From assembly GCA_030684635.1 (NCBI GenBank), contig JAUXUW010000150.1, forward strand, positions 1 through 35,197: a stretch of 35,197 nt of DNA. Direction: 5' to 3'. Positions 34,436 through 35,197 of the stretch are shown piece by piece. Below the pieces are notes generated by a model. That model did not search any database and was not told the DNA's origin. It worked only from the letters and a program-made list of their open reading frames with translations. Made by a program: the position numbers and the translations under genes. The DNA comes from Dehalococcoidia bacterium. Its GTDB lineage: Bacteria; Chloroflexota; Dehalococcoidia; UBA2979. Each line of letters starts with the position of its first letter. Within the stretch, counting starts at the first letter, position 1.

Positions 34436-35197
34436 GTGACGTGGCCTGCGGTTAGCCGCCAAGACCTACCACCGCCGCGACGACCCCGCCGGCAGTTTCT
34501 GCCCAAGCTGGTCCCGCCGCGCAGACGCGCAGACACTGTCCGCCGCGACCGCCTTCACGCGCTCCTCGACGAGGCGCTCGAGTACGACGTCACGCTCCTG
34601 ACCGCACCGGCGGGCTACGGCAAGTCCACGCTGGCCGTGGACTGGGCGAGCGGCGCGGCGCTCACCGTGGCGTGGCTGTCACTCGACGAGCAGGACGCGG
34701 ACCCGCTGGTGCTCGTCGCCGACCTGGCCGGTTCGGTACGGCAGGCCTTCCCGGACGCCCTCGGCGAGTTCGTGCAGCGCCTGGAGGCAGGCGGGGTGCC
34801 GGCCGGCGCCGGCGCGCTCGTCTCAGAACTTGCGGCCGGCATCCAGCAGGAGGTGGACGACCTCTTCGTGCTGGTGCTGGACGACCTGCACGTTCTGGAC
34901 GAATCGCCGGAGGCGCTGGCCGTGATCGACACGCTGGTCCGCTCCGTGCCCATGAACCTGCGCCTCATGCTCCTCTCACGGACCTGGCCGGCGCTCGGCT
35001 CGCTCGCACGGCTCACCGCCCAGCGCCGCGCCTACGCCCTGGGCGCGCGAGAGCTGACGTTCACACCGGAGGAGTCCGCGCGCTTCCTCGACCAGTCGCG
35101 GGTGGGCGCTGACGACCGCGCCGACCTGATCCGGCGCGCGGACGGCTGGGCCGCCGCACTGGCGGTGATGGTGGACAACTACGACCCCGAGCGCGGC
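34436..35197 (+). CDS. MalT/LuxR-type ATPase regulator, N-terminal fragment (3' truncated by window edge)
   Basis: GTG start, open to window end (254 codons). LPKLVPPRRR...LLDEALEYDVTLLTAPAGYGKSTLAVDWA (Walker A), LFVLVLDDLHVLD (Walker B). Not listed in the ORF track. Confidence 0.85.
   Translation, partial: MTWPAVSRQDLPPPRRPRRQFLPKLVPPRRRADTVRRDRLHALLDEALEYDVTLLTAPAGYGKSTLAVDWASGAALTVAWLSLDEQDADPLVLVADLAGSVRQAFPDALGEFVQRLEAGGVPAGAGALVSELAAGIQQEVDDLFVLVLDDLHVLDESPEALAVIDTLVRSVPMNLRLMLLSRTWPALGSLARLTAQRRAYALGARELTFTPEESARFLDQSRVGADDRADLIRRADGWAAALAVMVDNYDPERG

Noticed and set aside
1-35197. CRISPR arrays, tRNA/rRNA genes, prophage, complete insertion sequences, toxin-antitoxin pairs
   Set aside because: No regularly spaced repeats, cloverleaf-like sequences, transposase/integrase motifs or TA-like gene pairs were recognisable by inspection.

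Overview
High-GC chromosomal window, most likely Chloroflexota-like or a similar high-GC lineage (an inference from gene content only). It is densely packed with about 37 protein-coding genes on both strands. I found no tRNA, rRNA, CRISPR array, prophage or complete IS element. Main content: a copper-homeostasis cluster at the left edge (Cys-rich ORF, csoR, YdeI-like, copA); two MFS transporters; two paralogous acyl-CoA dehydrogenases; an SDR and a VOC protein; alpha/beta hydrolases; a large Lhr-type helicase; a small secreted phospholipase A2-like protein; YceI, DUF3052 and DinB proteins; lipoproteins; enoyl-CoA hydratase; rsgA; a CBS protein; orn; an FKBP lipoprotein; a macrodomain protein; a FmdB zinc ribbon; an aldo/keto reductase; two CoA-transferases; a beta-carbonic anhydrase; a secreted orphan protein; a SpoU-type methyltransferase; and the 5' part of a MalT/LuxR-like ATPase running off the right edge. 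The most unusual signals are not in the ordinary genes. They are: (i) a 46-bp tandem repeat that copies the 3' end and stop codon of an acyl-CoA dehydrogenase; (ii) stop codons in the loops of hairpins at the ends of both acyl-CoA dehydrogenase genes; (iii) six genes with a TANNNT box 6-7 nt before the start codon, suggesting leaderless transcription; (iv) a 29-codon ORF with a strong Shine-Dalgarno upstream of rsgA; (v) a structured leader before the carbonic anhydrase; (vi) a duplicated lhr 3' end flanking an SRPBCC gene; (vii) nested palindromes in several intergenic regions; and (viii) an uncharacterised Cys-rich partner of csoR/copA. No clear new multi-gene system is demonstrable from sequence alone.
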